From an uncultured Latescibacterota bacterium (GTDB lineage Bacteria > Latescibacterota > UBA2968 > UBA8231), in the NCBI GenBank assembly GCA_951813615.1, contig OX638377.1, positions 2,232,001 to 2,296,000 of the forward strand: a DNA stretch of 64,000 bases. The letters run 5' to 3'. The number at the start of each line of letters is the position of its first letter. The first letter of the stretch is position 1. Of the stretch, positions 7,800 to 16,189 are shown piece after piece. A program made the position numbers and the translations under genes. The notes under the pieces were generated by a model that saw only the letters and a program-made list of their open reading frames with translations, was not told the origin of the DNA and ran no database searches.

Positions 7800-9127
7800 A
7801 CTCACTCGACCGCCGGATTTTCAGCCTCGCCGTCCCCAATATCCTCGCTGCTCTATCTACGCCGCTGATCGGTATCGCCGATACTGCGATGATCGGCCAT
7901 TTGCCGGAAGTGGCCTTTATGGGCGCGGTCTCTACGGCGAGTTTGATCTTCAATGGCGTATTCTGGTGCTTGGCCTTTCTGCGGATGGGGACCACGGCAC
8001 TGGTGGCCCAGTACAGCGGGGCAGGGGATCGACGGCAGAGCGCCGGGGTACTCTACCGCTCGCTTATTGTGGCCGTCTGCCTCGGCATGGGGATCGTGGC
8101 GGCTGGTGGCTGGATCAGCCAGATTGGGTTCGAGTTGGCCGGTGGGTCTCCTCAAGTCCAGCACTGGGGCATACGCTACTTCGCCATCCGGGTGTGGGAA
8201 GCGCCCTTGGCACTGAGCATTATGACGCTCAACGGCTTTTTCCTCGGGACCGCCAATGTCATAGCACCTCTCTGGGTTACGATCGTTGCTAACTTGGTCA
8301 ATATCGGCGCGGACTACGTGCTTATCTACGGCAAGTTAGGCGCTCCTAAACTGGGCGTCGAAGGGGCGGCATGGGCTTCTGTGCTGGGCAATGCGGCGGC
8401 GCTGGCCGCGGGGGTTTTTTGGTTGCTCTCCCGCTATCGCTCCTATCTGCGGGAGTGGCCTACAAGGCTGTGGGATTTGCGCGCGATGAAGCGCTTGATG
8501 CAGACCAATGCCTTCCTCTTTGGCCGTACCCTCTGTCTGCAATTTGCCGGTTTTTTCACACTCGGCATGGTCTCACGGATGGGCGAAGCACCGCTGGCGG
8601 CCAACGCCGTGATTTTGCAGGTCTGGGGACTGACTAGCTTCGCCGTTGACGGCTTTGCCCACGCCGCCGAGACGCTGGTCGGCCGCTGCCTAGGAGCGCA
8701 CCTTTTTGCCGAGGCCCGGCAGTTTGCTTGGCGGATCATCTGCTGGGGCTTGGGTTTGGGAACGGGGTTGGGCTTGGTCTACTTTGCGGCCTTGGAGCCT
8801 ATTGCCGCGCTGTTTACTCCTCATCGGGAAGTTGTACAACAGGTCGGCGCACTCTATGTGCTCATCGCGCTGCTCCAACCGCTGAACGCCGTGGTTTTCG
8901 TCTTTGACGGAATTTTTATTGGCGCTAGCGATATGGGGTATCTGTTCAAGGCTATGGCGCTGGCTACCTTTGGAGTGTTTTTGCCTGCGGCGTTGGTTTT
9001 TATATACTGGTTAGATTGGGAATTGGCCGGTGCTTGGATGGCCTATAGCGGCCTGATGGTCGGCCGCTTTGTTACGCTGTGGCCACGCTATCGCGGCGAC
9101 GCTTGGTTGCGGAGCTTTGTCAAATAG
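7796..9127 (+). CDS. MATE-family efflux transporter (DinF-like)
   Basis: This is a 443-aa inner-membrane antiporter with about 12 hydrophobic segments. The N-terminal region (IFSLAVPNILAALSTPLIGI, then DTAMIGHLP) is typical of the MATE/DinF group, which exports drugs or metabolites in exchange for protons or sodium. The start is TTG at 7796, overlapping the TGA of the ATL gene by two bases, with GCGGAGGA just upstream. DinF homologues were first found as DNA-damage-inducible, so the pairing with a lesion-recognition protein is suggestive, but no LexA-type box was recognised. The substrate is unknown. Confidence 0.9.
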   Translation: MNSLDRRIFSLAVPNILAALSTPLIGIADTAMIGHLPEVAFMGAVSTASLIFNGVFWCLAFLRMGTTALVAQYSGAGDRRQSAGVLYRSLIVAVCLGMGIVAAGGWISQIGFELAGGSPQVQHWGIRYFAIRVWEAPLALSIMTLNGFFLGTANVIAPLWVTIVANLVNIGADYVLIYGKLGAPKLGVEGAAWASVLGNAAALAAGVFWLLSRYRSYLREWPTRLWDLRAMKRLMQTNAFLFGRTLCLQFAGFFTLGMVSRMGEAPLAANAVILQVWGLTSFAVDGFAHAAETLVGRCLGAHLFAEARQFAWRIICWGLGLGTGLGLVYFAALEPIAALFTPHREVVQQVGALYVLIALLQPLNAVVFVFDGIFIGASDMGYLFKAMALATFGVFLPAALVFIYWLDWELAGAWMAYSGLMVGRFVTLWPRYRGDAWLRSFVK

Positions 9128-9137
9128 GAGGAGACTT

Positions 9138-9509
9138 ATGCCCTTTATCAATCCCTCAGAACTTGCGGCTGTGGAGCTTTTCCCCCAAATCAACAGCGGC
9201 TTGGTAGCTGGTGAGCAGCTGATGCTGTCGTTTTTGGACATGGAAGAAGGCTGCGAAGTGCCCGAGCACAGTCACCCGCACGAGCAGGCCGGTTTGGTGC
9301 TCGCCGGGCGTTTCCGCTTTCGCATTGGGTCAGAGGAGCGCGTCACCGGCCCGGGCGACGCCTTTTTGATTCCGCCGAACGTGGTCCACTGGGGGATCGT
9401 CGAAGAGGGGCCGGCCAAAATCCTCGATATCTTCAGTCCGCCGCGCGAGGATTACATAGAGCACTACAATAAACACGCCACAACCTCTACCGAGACCGTC
9501 TGGGCCTAG
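9138..9509 (+). CDS. Single-domain cupin protein
   Basis: This is a 123-aa cupin with an intact metal-binding pattern: PEHSHPHEQAGLVLAG gives the His-rich first motif and Glu, and PPNVVHWGIVEEG gives the second-motif His. Such stand-alone cupins often help in sugar or keto-acid breakdown, such as the KdgF-type step that linearises unsaturated uronates. KdgF-like function would fit the KDG kinase nearby but is inference. The start at 9138 follows AGGAGGAGAC. The next gene, a DapA-like aldolase, starts 18 bp later behind its own strong site. Confidence 0.83.
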   Translation: MPFINPSELAAVELFPQINSGLVAGEQLMLSFLDMEEGCEVPEHSHPHEQAGLVLAGRFRFRIGSEERVTGPGDAFLIPPNVVHWGIVEEGPAKILDIFSPPREDYIEHYNKHATTSTETVWA

Positions 9510-9527
9510 CAAATAAAGGAGAATACT

Positions 9528-10457
9528 ATGCAGATTTTGCAACAGGAACAGTGCCACAACGTGCTGGTTGTGGCGATCACGCCCCGCAACGGGGAACGGG
9601 GCATTGACTTGGCGGGAATTGACCGCAATGTGCGCTTTCTCTGTGAGCAGGGCGTCGATTTTATTATGCCGGCGTGCGGAACGGGGCTGGTGTACGATAT
9701 GACCTTAGAGGAATACGAGGCCGTTGTTGGGGCTTTTGTGGAGGCGGCAGCCGGAGAGGCGTTGGTGGTACCGGGGATCGGGCCGGGATATGGCCGGGCG
9801 CTGGAGATGGGGCGGATTGCCCGCTCTTTGGGCGTCGCCGGGGTGATGATTATGCCCATCGTCGGGCCGGCCTCAGCCGGAGGTGTTGCCGTCGGCCTGC
9901 GCGACATTGCCGAGAAGACTCAGTTGCCCACGGTCCTATATCAACGCCGGCTAGATATTATGCCGGTCGAGCAAGTGGTGGAGTTATGTCAGCTAGACGA
10001 GGTGGTGGGGCTCAAATACGCCGTTGACGACTTGGAGGCTTTCCAGCGGATTGTCGCTGGCGCTGGGGAGGATGCGGCCATGGTGTGCGGTATGGCTGAG
10101 GATCCCTGTATTGACTATATGGCTGCTGGCGCAGTTGGGTTTAGCTCGGGAATGGCTAACTTCGTCCCCGGCATGAGCTTGACTTTGCTAGAGCGCTTTG
10201 CGGCGGGGGATCGCGCTGGCGCGGAGGAGATTCGGCAGCAGATGGTGCCGTTTGAGGATCTGCGCGGTGAACGGGCGGCGCGCTATAGTGGTTCGGCACT
10301 GCACGCGGCTATGGAGCGGTTTGGGCTGGCCGGAGGGCCGGTGATACCTTTTGCCGAGGATGTGGCCGCTGAGGACCTGCCGAGGTTGCACGCGCTCGTC
10401 GATAAGTTGGCCGAGACGGAAAGGCAAATACAAATGCAAATGAAAGAGGTCGTATGA
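9528..10457 (+). CDS. Dihydrodipicolinate synthase-family aldolase/dehydratase
   Basis: This is a class I aldolase of the DapA/NanA/KDG-aldolase superfamily (309 aa). The expected active-site residues are present: a GTG-type motif in ACGTGLVYDMT, Tyr in VLYQRR and the Schiff-base Lys in VVGLKYAVDD, near residue 163. Members cleave or dehydrate 2-keto-3-deoxy sugar acids, or form dipicolinate. The position among a cupin, a Gfo/Idh oxidoreductase and a dioxygenase points to sugar-acid catabolism rather than lysine synthesis. It overlaps the next gene by 4 bp (ATGA), so translation is coupled. Confidence 0.85.
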   Translation: MQILQQEQCHNVLVVAITPRNGERGIDLAGIDRNVRFLCEQGVDFIMPACGTGLVYDMTLEEYEAVVGAFVEAAAGEALVVPGIGPGYGRALEMGRIARSLGVAGVMIMPIVGPASAGGVAVGLRDIAEKTQLPTVLYQRRLDIMPVEQVVELCQLDEVVGLKYAVDDLEAFQRIVAGAGEDAAMVCGMAEDPCIDYMAAGAVGFSSGMANFVPGMSLTLLERFAAGDRAGAEEIRQQMVPFEDLRGERAARYSGSALHAAMERFGLAGGPVIPFAEDVAAEDLPRLHALVDKLAETERQIQMQMKEVV

Positions 10458-11572
10458 ACCAAGATGTACTGCGCGTAGGGCTGGTCGGCACAGGCGGCGT
10501 CTGTGCAGGGGTACACTATCCAGGGCTGCGGCTGATCCCCGGGGTCGAGATCGCTGGGATCTGCGAGCCAGACGAGACGCTGAGGCAAGAGCGGCAAGCG
10601 GAATGGGGCATTGAGGCGGTTTTTGACCGGCTGGACGCGCTGTTAGATGCAGTGGCCCTGGATGCGGTCTGCATTGCCGTGCCCAATGTCTATCACTACG
10701 AATTGATCGTCCAAGCCTTAGACGCTGGCTGCCACGTGCTATGCGAGAAGCCCCTAGGCATGGACTTTGCCCAAACCCAGGAAATATACGCTAGAGGCAA
10801 GGCGTCGGGTCGTCGCCATATGACGGCGTTTACCTATCGCTTTGTGCCTGCTATGAACTACATCCGCCACTTGGTGCAGACTGGGGCCTTGGGGGCGATT
10901 CGCCACGCCCGTTTTCAGCGCCTACAAGACTGGGGGGAGCGCGCCATTGGCTGGCGGCAGTACAAGCGCTACGCCGGGTCGGGTGAACTGGGCGATATGG
11001 GCATTCACCGCCTTGATTTTGCCGAGGATCTGCTGGGGCCGATAGAGGCCGTGTGCAGCGCGGCCAAGCAGTTGGTGCCTCGGGACCAGACCCGCGAAGG
11101 CCAGCCATGCCCACCGCAGGATGTGGAAGATTGGATCGCGTGGATCGCCGAGTTCAAAAGCGGCACCACGGGCGTCTTTGAGATGGGCAAGTTGAGCAAG
11201 GGCCACGGCCCGCAGGGCGACCACGACTTGGCCGAGTTCAACGGGGAGGATGCCTCGGTCGTCTATCGCTTGCACGCGCCGCACGAGGTGCTCTTCGCGC
11301 CCCGTGGCGAACCCTATCAGAGCCAGCCCGTGCCCGCAGAGTTCCTCAAGCGGCCCAATGCGCCGCGCGATCCATCCGTCGGCGATCCCGTGCAGACCTT
11401 CCGCTACGACCAAGCTTGGGAATTCGTCAGCGCCATTCGCGAAGGACGCGATTGCGTGCCCTCGTTTTATCACGGAATGCGAGCGCAAGCCGTTGCCGAC
11501 TCCATTCTCCAGGCCGCAGCCGAGCGGCGGTGGGTCGATATTCCCGATTGTCCGGTTTCGGAGAGACGATGA
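10454..11572 (+). CDS. Gfo/Idh/MocA-family oxidoreductase
   Basis: This is an NAD(P)-dependent sugar or inositol dehydrogenase-type enzyme of 372 aa. It has the Rossmann motif GLVGTGGVCAGVHYPG near the start, the conserved EKP dipyridine motif in HVLCEKPLG near residue 97, and the catalytic-side His in ELGDMGIHRLDFAEDL. It begins in a 4-bp overlap with the aldolase gene and ends in a 3-bp overlap with the dioxygenase gene, so the three form a tight translational unit. The substrate is not deducible. Confidence 0.9.
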   Translation: MNQDVLRVGLVGTGGVCAGVHYPGLRLIPGVEIAGICEPDETLRQERQAEWGIEAVFDRLDALLDAVALDAVCIAVPNVYHYELIVQALDAGCHVLCEKPLGMDFAQTQEIYARGKASGRRHMTAFTYRFVPAMNYIRHLVQTGALGAIRHARFQRLQDWGERAIGWRQYKRYAGSGELGDMGIHRLDFAEDLLGPIEAVCSAAKQLVPRDQTREGQPCPPQDVEDWIAWIAEFKSGTTGVFEMGKLSKGHGPQGDHDLAEFNGEDASVVYRLHAPHEVLFAPRGEPYQSQPVPAEFLKRPNAPRDPSVGDPVQTFRYDQAWEFVSAIREGRDCVPSFYHGMRAQAVADSILQAAAERRWVDIPDCPVSERR

Positions 11573-12366
11573 TGAGCGAAAGTCCCAACGCGGTGTATGG
11601 GAGGGATGGGTTTTACATCCACGACGCAGCCGTATGGCCTTTAGACGCTGTTGATCGTGCTGTGGAAGGCATGGATGCGGTGCGGCGGGGTGAGTACGAT
11701 ACCGGAGTGCCGCCCCGCCCTTCGTCCTGGAGCCCGGGCGACGACCCGCAGCGGCTGTGCAAAATTGAGAAGCCCCAAATTGCCAATCGAGCTATTATGG
11801 ATATGATCAAACATCCGGCTCTCGGGGCTTTAGCTGCTGAAGTCTGTGGGGCCGAGTGGGTCCAAGTTTGGTGGGTGCAGTTGCTGTACAAGCCTCCGGT
11901 CGCGGGTGCAGAGTCTAGTGGAACCCATGTGGGATGGCACCAGGACCGCAACTACTGGGGAGTTTGGGAAGAGGGCAGCGAGCTGTTTACGGCTTGGATC
12001 GCCTTGAGCGAGGTCGGCTCGGCGGACGGGCCAATGCGCTTTGTGCGCGGCTCTCATCAGTGGGGATTGCTATCGGGCAGCGATTTCTTCGGCCAAGACC
12101 TAGCCGAGCAGAAGCGGGAACTGGCCGCGCTGGCTAGCGACGAGTGGGTGGAAGTGGCAGCGACCCTGCCCCAAGGGGGCGTGAGCTTTCACCATTGCCT
12201 GACGCTACACGGCAGTGGTCCCAATCATGCTGCGGGGCCGCGGCGGAGCTTGGCCGTTCACATGCGCACTGAGCGATCCCGCCCAGTGGGAGACAAGCGG
12301 GAGGGTCTAACGGCCTTTATCGACGATCCGACGCATTGCCCGGTAGTATTCAGTCGAAATTCCTAA
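11572..12366 (+). CDS. Phytanoyl-CoA dioxygenase (PhyH)-family protein
   Basis: This is an Fe(II)/2-oxoglutarate-dependent oxygenase of about 264 aa. The facial triad is visible as His-x-Asp in HVGWHQDRNYWG and the distal His in HHCLTLHGSGPN, with the 2-oxoglutarate-binding Arg in RRSLAVHMR. Members hydroxylate lipids, ectoine-like solutes or small natural products. Tandem ATG codons at 11569 and 11572 are possible starts; 11572 is better spaced from GGAGAGA. The gene is coupled to the upstream oxidoreductase, and its last 17 bp overlap the 3-prime end of the convergent lnt gene. The actual substrate is unknown. Confidence 0.87.
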   Translation: MSESPNAVYGRDGFYIHDAAVWPLDAVDRAVEGMDAVRRGEYDTGVPPRPSSWSPGDDPQRLCKIEKPQIANRAIMDMIKHPALGALAAEVCGAEWVQVWWVQLLYKPPVAGAESSGTHVGWHQDRNYWGVWEEGSELFTAWIALSEVGSADGPMRFVRGSHQWGLLSGSDFFGQDLAEQKRELAALASDEWVEVAATLPQGGVSFHHCLTLHGSGPNHAAGPRRSLAVHMRTERSRPVGDKREGLTAFIDDPTHCPVVFSRNS

Positions 12367-13876
12367 TTCCAATTTTGCGGGCCGCGGCTAGCGTTAGCGC
12401 GAGGGCGCAGAGCAGGAGCGGCCAGTCCCCCCAGCGCGTGTAGATCGTCTGTCCTCGGTGCAGAGGCACGTCTATGGCAAACCCCACCGTGCCAAAAAGC
12501 GGCGTGCGATAGGCAATGCGCCCGCTCGGTTCAATTAATCCAGAAATGCCGGTATTGGCGGCGCGGACTACGGCGCGCCCGCTTTCGACGGCGCGCAGGA
12601 CAGCTTGTGCAAAGTGCTGGTGAGGAGCCGCGGTGGTGCCGAACCAAGCGTCGTTGGTGGTGTTGATGAGAAAGTCCGGGTCTTGAGCCATCAACGCGCG
12701 GGTAATTTCCGGAAAGATGGATTCGTAGCAAATAAAGACCCCGAATGAGGCGTCGCTGCGCGGAAGCCGCAGTACTTTGTGCCTTTCCCCGTGGGCGAAG
12801 ATGCCGCTTTCTGCGGTAAGTCCCCCCAAATACTGAAAGATACTCGGGAAGGGCAGAAACTCGCCAAAAGGCACCAAGTGCACCTTGTCGGCGTAATCGA
12901 CTACTTCCCCTTGAGCGTTGAGCAAGAAGGCCCGGTTATAGACCGGAGCTGTGCGGTCTCGCGAATCCCCCTTGAGACTGCCTACCAGCATGGGCGTATT
13001 TAGCTCCGGTGCTAAGGCTGTTATCGAATCGACATAGGTCGCGTATAAAGGGTCGCCGAAATAGAGCGGCAAGGCCGTCTCGGGGTAGATGATCAGCGCT
13101 GGTTTTTCCGTGGCTGCCAAGTCCCGGGTGAGTGCGGTGTAGTGCTGAGCCGTCCAAGCCTGCCGGTTCTCTTTCCACTTGCGGTCTTGGGGGATGTTGC
13201 CTTGAACGACGCCGACCTTCAGAGTGGAGGGGGGTGGGTCTGGCTCGTCGTGCAGCCGATAGAAACCCCATAGATGAACGGCGACCAGCAGCAAGAGCGG
13301 CAGAGCCAGATAGCGGATGAAGGCGCGGTGTGAGAGGGCTTGGGCCAACGCGGCATTGAAGAGGACTATGAGGAAACTCAGGCCATAGACGCCGGTTATG
13401 GCCGCCCATTGTAAAAAGGGCAGGTTGAGGTACTGCGAGTCGCCTAGTAGCTGCCAGGGAAAGCCGCTCAACATCCAGTTTTGCACCCACTCTAAAAGAA
13501 CCCAGACGCCGGCCACCGACCAGGCAAAGAGCGGGGAAGAGAAGTTTAGGCGGCGGCACACCGCGATAAAACAGGCCAGATACAAGGCCATGTATAAGAT
13601 GAGCAGCGCATTCGTCGCCGCGGCTGCTGCCCAAGAGAGGGCACCGTACAATTGTAGGGTCTCGGTGATCCAGTAGGTTCGTCCGGTGGCCCAGGCGAGG
13701 CCAGCGACCATCCCGAGGGCGAAGTGGCTTTGGGCGGGCAGCCAGTGACGAGATAAAAAGAGCGGGAGCAGGCAAATCCAAGCGAGGTAATACTGATCGA
13801 ATTTGGGGTTGCTGACTACGAAGAGCAGGCCCGAGAGTAAGGCCGGAGCCAGCAGAGGAAAAAGCCGTTGCTGCAA
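12350..13876 (-). CDS. lnt: Apolipoprotein N-acyltransferase
   Basis: This inner-membrane enzyme adds the third acyl chain to lipoproteins using phospholipid as donor (508 aa, normal length). The N-terminal third has about six membrane helices (LFPLLAPALLSGLLFVVSNP onward). The periplasmic nitrilase domain carries the Glu-Lys-Cys triad: Glu in IYPETALPLYF, Lys in DKVHLVPFGEFLPF and Cys in FICYESIFPE. It starts at a TTG one base after the stop of the orphan sigma-like gene, behind GAGG at an 8-base spacing, so the pair is probably one operon. Its presence confirms a diderm cell with triacylated lipoproteins. Confidence 0.95.
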   Translation of the reverse strand: MQQRLFPLLAPALLSGLLFVVSNPKFDQYYLAWICLLPLFLSRHWLPAQSHFALGMVAGLAWATGRTYWITETLQLYGALSWAAAAATNALLILYMALYLACFIAVCRRLNFSSPLFAWSVAGVWVLLEWVQNWMLSGFPWQLLGDSQYLNLPFLQWAAITGVYGLSFLIVLFNAALAQALSHRAFIRYLALPLLLLVAVHLWGFYRLHDEPDPPPSTLKVGVVQGNIPQDRKWKENRQAWTAQHYTALTRDLAATEKPALIIYPETALPLYFGDPLYATYVDSITALAPELNTPMLVGSLKGDSRDRTAPVYNRAFLLNAQGEVVDYADKVHLVPFGEFLPFPSIFQYLGGLTAESGIFAHGERHKVLRLPRSDASFGVFICYESIFPEITRALMAQDPDFLINTTNDAWFGTTAAPHQHFAQAVLRAVESGRAVVRAANTGISGLIEPSGRIAYRTPLFGTVGFAIDVPLHRGQTIYTRWGDWPLLLCALALTLAAARKIGIRNFD

Positions 13877-13877
13877 T

Positions 13878-14204
13878 TCAGACGCCTCGGTGCCAATCCT
13901 CGAGCCCTTGGCGCAATTTTTCTAACCCGCTCTGTTCAAGCTCAGTCATCGCGTTGCGGGAAAGGCCCAAGCGCGACGCGACTTGGCCGGGTGATTTTTT
14001 GTACTGATAGCGGAGCTGAATGACGCGCATCTCGGCGTCGGAAAGGGCTTGTAGGGCGCGGTGGACGAGCTGGCGCAGCTCTTGGGCTTCGAGGCGGTCT
14101 TGGGCGTCTTCGGTGACGAGCAGGGATACAAAGCGCTCGTCGAGGCGGATGCGCTCGGCCGAAGCGGTGGTGGGATTGTCGGGAACCTTATTGTAGATAG
14201 GCAT
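13878..14204 (-). CDS. Orphan sigma-70 region 4-like DNA-binding protein
   Basis: This is a 108-aa protein whose C-terminal half looks like sigma-factor region 4: ALSDAEMRVIQLRYQYKKSP followed by a helix-turn-helix (QVASRLGLSRNAMTELEQ). Regions 1-3 are absent, so it is not a complete sigma factor; it may bind DNA or core polymerase as a small regulator. The predicted ATG lies only about 2 bases after the T run of an intrinsic-type hairpin and no ribosome binding site is visible there, so either the start or the mode of expression is unusual. The lnt gene follows immediately. Confidence 0.7.
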   Translation of the reverse strand: MPIYNKVPDNPTTASAERIRLDERFVSLLVTEDAQDRLEAQELRQLVHRALQALSDAEMRVIQLRYQYKKSPGQVASRLGLSRNAMTELEQSGLEKLRQGLEDWHRGV

Positions 14205-14206
14205 AG

Positions 14207-14238
14207 AAAAAATCAGGGAGCCGCGAACGGCTCCCTGA
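14207..14238 (-). terminator. Intrinsic terminator of the initiator tRNA, UUCG loop
   Basis: On the minus strand an 11-bp perfect stem (arms 14228-14238 and 14213-14223, CAGGGAGCCG and its complement) closes a TTCG tetraloop and is followed by six T at 14212-14207. It begins 6 bp after the tRNA CCA end. The next gene starts almost directly after the T run. Confidence 0.88.
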
Positions 14239-14243
14239 AAAAA

Positions 14244-14320
<77 letters not shown>

Positions 14321-14370
14321 ACAAATATTTGCACTTAATGTAAAGGATGAGATAGGCAGACGCAACCCTC

Positions 14371-15699
14371 TCAATCGGCGACGGGTGTCAAGCGCCGGAG
14401 TTTGACTTGGGCGATGCGCTGGCCTTCCACCTTGAGGATGTCGAGCTCTAGATCATTGGCCTTGAAGACTAAGCCCTCCGCGGGGATGCTTCCCAAGTGG
14501 TCGTAGATAAATCCCCCGAGGGTTTCAAAGCCCGCTCTCGGCAAGTCGGTGGAAAGCAACCCGTTGAGATCGTCTATGTCGATGCGGGCATTGGCGATGA
14601 GCACCTCACCGGGGACCTGCCAGTGGTGTAACTCCTCTTCTTCGTCGTACTCGTCCTGAATCTCGCCGACGATTTCCTCGACGAGATCCTCGGTAGTGAC
14701 CAAGCCAGCCGTGCCGCCGTATTCGTCCAAGACGATGGCAAGGCGAATTCTATTGGCTCTTAGATCGTTGAGCAAGACGTCGATTTTCTTGGTCTCAGGG
14801 ATGTAATAAGGCTCGTGGGTGAAACGCAGATCGCCCACTTGCTGGCTGGTCAGCAGCTCTTCTATAAGCGTCGCCAGATTGACTTCGGGCCGGGACACCA
14901 AGATCTGCAGCAGGTCTTTGGCGTACACAAGCCCTTGGATGTGGTCGAGACTCTCCCGGTAAATGGGCAGGCGCGAGTGGCCCTTGTCTTTGATGAGATC
15001 GAGCAAGTCTTGCAGGGAGGCCGATTGGTCGATGGCGACCATGTCGACGCGAGGGACCATCACCTCGCGGACGACACGGTCGTGAAAGCCAAAGACGCTC
15101 TCGATCATCTCGCGCTCGCCTTCTTCTAGGACGCCAGACTCGCCTTCTGACTCGACGATGCTGCGCAGTTCTTCCTCCTTTTCAGCGCGAAAGTCCTCGT
15201 CGCTGTAATCAAAGCTGCTGAGAAGTTCGAGGAGGTTGGTCAAAGGGAGTAGCAGCGCGTGTACAGGCGTATAGGCCAAAGCTAAGACTGGGATGTGCGC
15301 TTCTTCGCCCTCTTCGTCAAAGCGGATGCGACGAGGCGTCGCCACGATCATGAAAAGCCCTAGCGCACCCAACAAGGCCACTGCCACAGGGATATAGCTC
15401 AGAAGGATGTACGGTACTAGGAGGGCTTGCGCGAGAAAGAACAGGGAAAAAGCGAGGACGGTGGCACCGATGGCCTCGCCGAGGCGAGCCATCAGTCGCA
15501 GTCGCAGTCGCGGCTCGTAGATGCGGAGCATGGCGCGCGCATGAGATACGCCGCTTTCGATCATTTTCTCCAATATGGATTTGGAGAGAATGGCGAAGGT
15601 GGTCTCATAGCTGGCTACTAAGAAGAGCCAAATGAGGCTTATCGCGCCGACTAGCGCGGCGTATACAATGGAGGATAAGTCAACTTGTGGGGGTTCCAA
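14371..15699 (-). CDS. CNNM/CBS-domain transporter-like protein (CorC/HlyC, TlyC family)
   Basis: This is a 442-aa membrane protein. The N-terminal DUF21/CNNM region (about residues 1-190) has about four hydrophobic segments, starting with VYAALVGAISLIWLFLVASY. Two CBS domains follow (VMVPRVDMVAIDQSASLQDL to about residue 330) and the C-terminus is a CorC_HlyC domain (QVPGEVLIANARIDIDDLN). Homologues take part in magnesium and cobalt handling. The start is TTG at 15699, supported by AAGGAG five bases upstream. It is the last gene of the phoH-pgpH-ybeY-corC block, a gene order kept in many bacteria. Confidence 0.9.
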   Translation of the reverse strand: MEPPQVDLSSIVYAALVGAISLIWLFLVASYETTFAILSKSILEKMIESGVSHARAMLRIYEPRLRLRLMARLGEAIGATVLAFSLFFLAQALLVPYILLSYIPVAVALLGALGLFMIVATPRRIRFDEEGEEAHIPVLALAYTPVHALLLPLTNLLELLSSFDYSDEDFRAEKEEELRSIVESEGESGVLEEGEREMIESVFGFHDRVVREVMVPRVDMVAIDQSASLQDLLDLIKDKGHSRLPIYRESLDHIQGLVYAKDLLQILVSRPEVNLATLIEELLTSQQVGDLRFTHEPYYIPETKKIDVLLNDLRANRIRLAIVLDEYGGTAGLVTTEDLVEEIVGEIQDEYDEEEELHHWQVPGEVLIANARIDIDDLNGLLSTDLPRAGFETLGGFIYDHLGSIPAEGLVFKANDLELDILKVEGQRIAQVKLRRLTPVAD

Positions 15700-15736
15700 A
15701 AAGGCTCCTTTCGGTAAAGCGGCCGGCCAAGGCTGC

Positions 15737-16189
15737 TTAGGGGGAGAGGGAAGCTGCGGTAAGAAAGTGGTCTGTTTCGCGTTCCATAGCGGCTAGTTGC
15801 TCGGGCTTGTCGTGTACCCAGCCCGCTAGGTGGAGTAGGCCGTGTACCAACAGGCGGGCTACTTCCACTAAGGGCGGGACGCTGAGCGCAGCGGCTTGTC
15901 GCTGCGCTTGGGGTAGTGAAATGTACACTTCACCGCTGCTATCCTGACCAGGTATATCTCCTAAGTCGAAAGACAAGACGTCCGTCGTGCCCTCCTTGCT
16001 GCGATAAGTGATGTTGAGGTAGCTCATGTAGTCGTCGTCGATGAGGACTAGCTGAACCTCGTCCGGTAGCGCGTGGACACAGGCGACCTGTGCGGCGATC
16101 TGGTGTAGGGTTGAGAGCGCGTCTGCATGCAGGGGGGCGAGATCCGCGTCTTGGACTATGTAAAGAGGCCTGTCTAGACGGTGCTCCAT
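15737..16189 (-). CDS. ybeY: Endoribonuclease YbeY, rRNA maturation and quality control
   Basis: This is a 150-aa single-strand endoribonuclease involved in 16S rRNA 3-prime processing and ribosome quality control. The diagnostic zinc motif HGLLHLAGWVHD near residue 113 holds the three His ligands. The family motif VLIDDDYMSYLNITYR, followed by TDVLSFDLGD, is present near the middle. Its ATG lies 16 bp inside the end of the upstream pgpH-like gene, so the two are translationally coupled. Confidence 0.95.
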   Translation of the reverse strand: MEHRLDRPLYIVQDADLAPLHADALSTLHQIAAQVACVHALPDEVQLVLIDDDYMSYLNITYRSKEGTTDVLSFDLGDIPGQDSSGEVYISLPQAQRQAAALSVPPLVEVARLLVHGLLHLAGWVHDKPEQLAAMERETDHFLTAASLSP

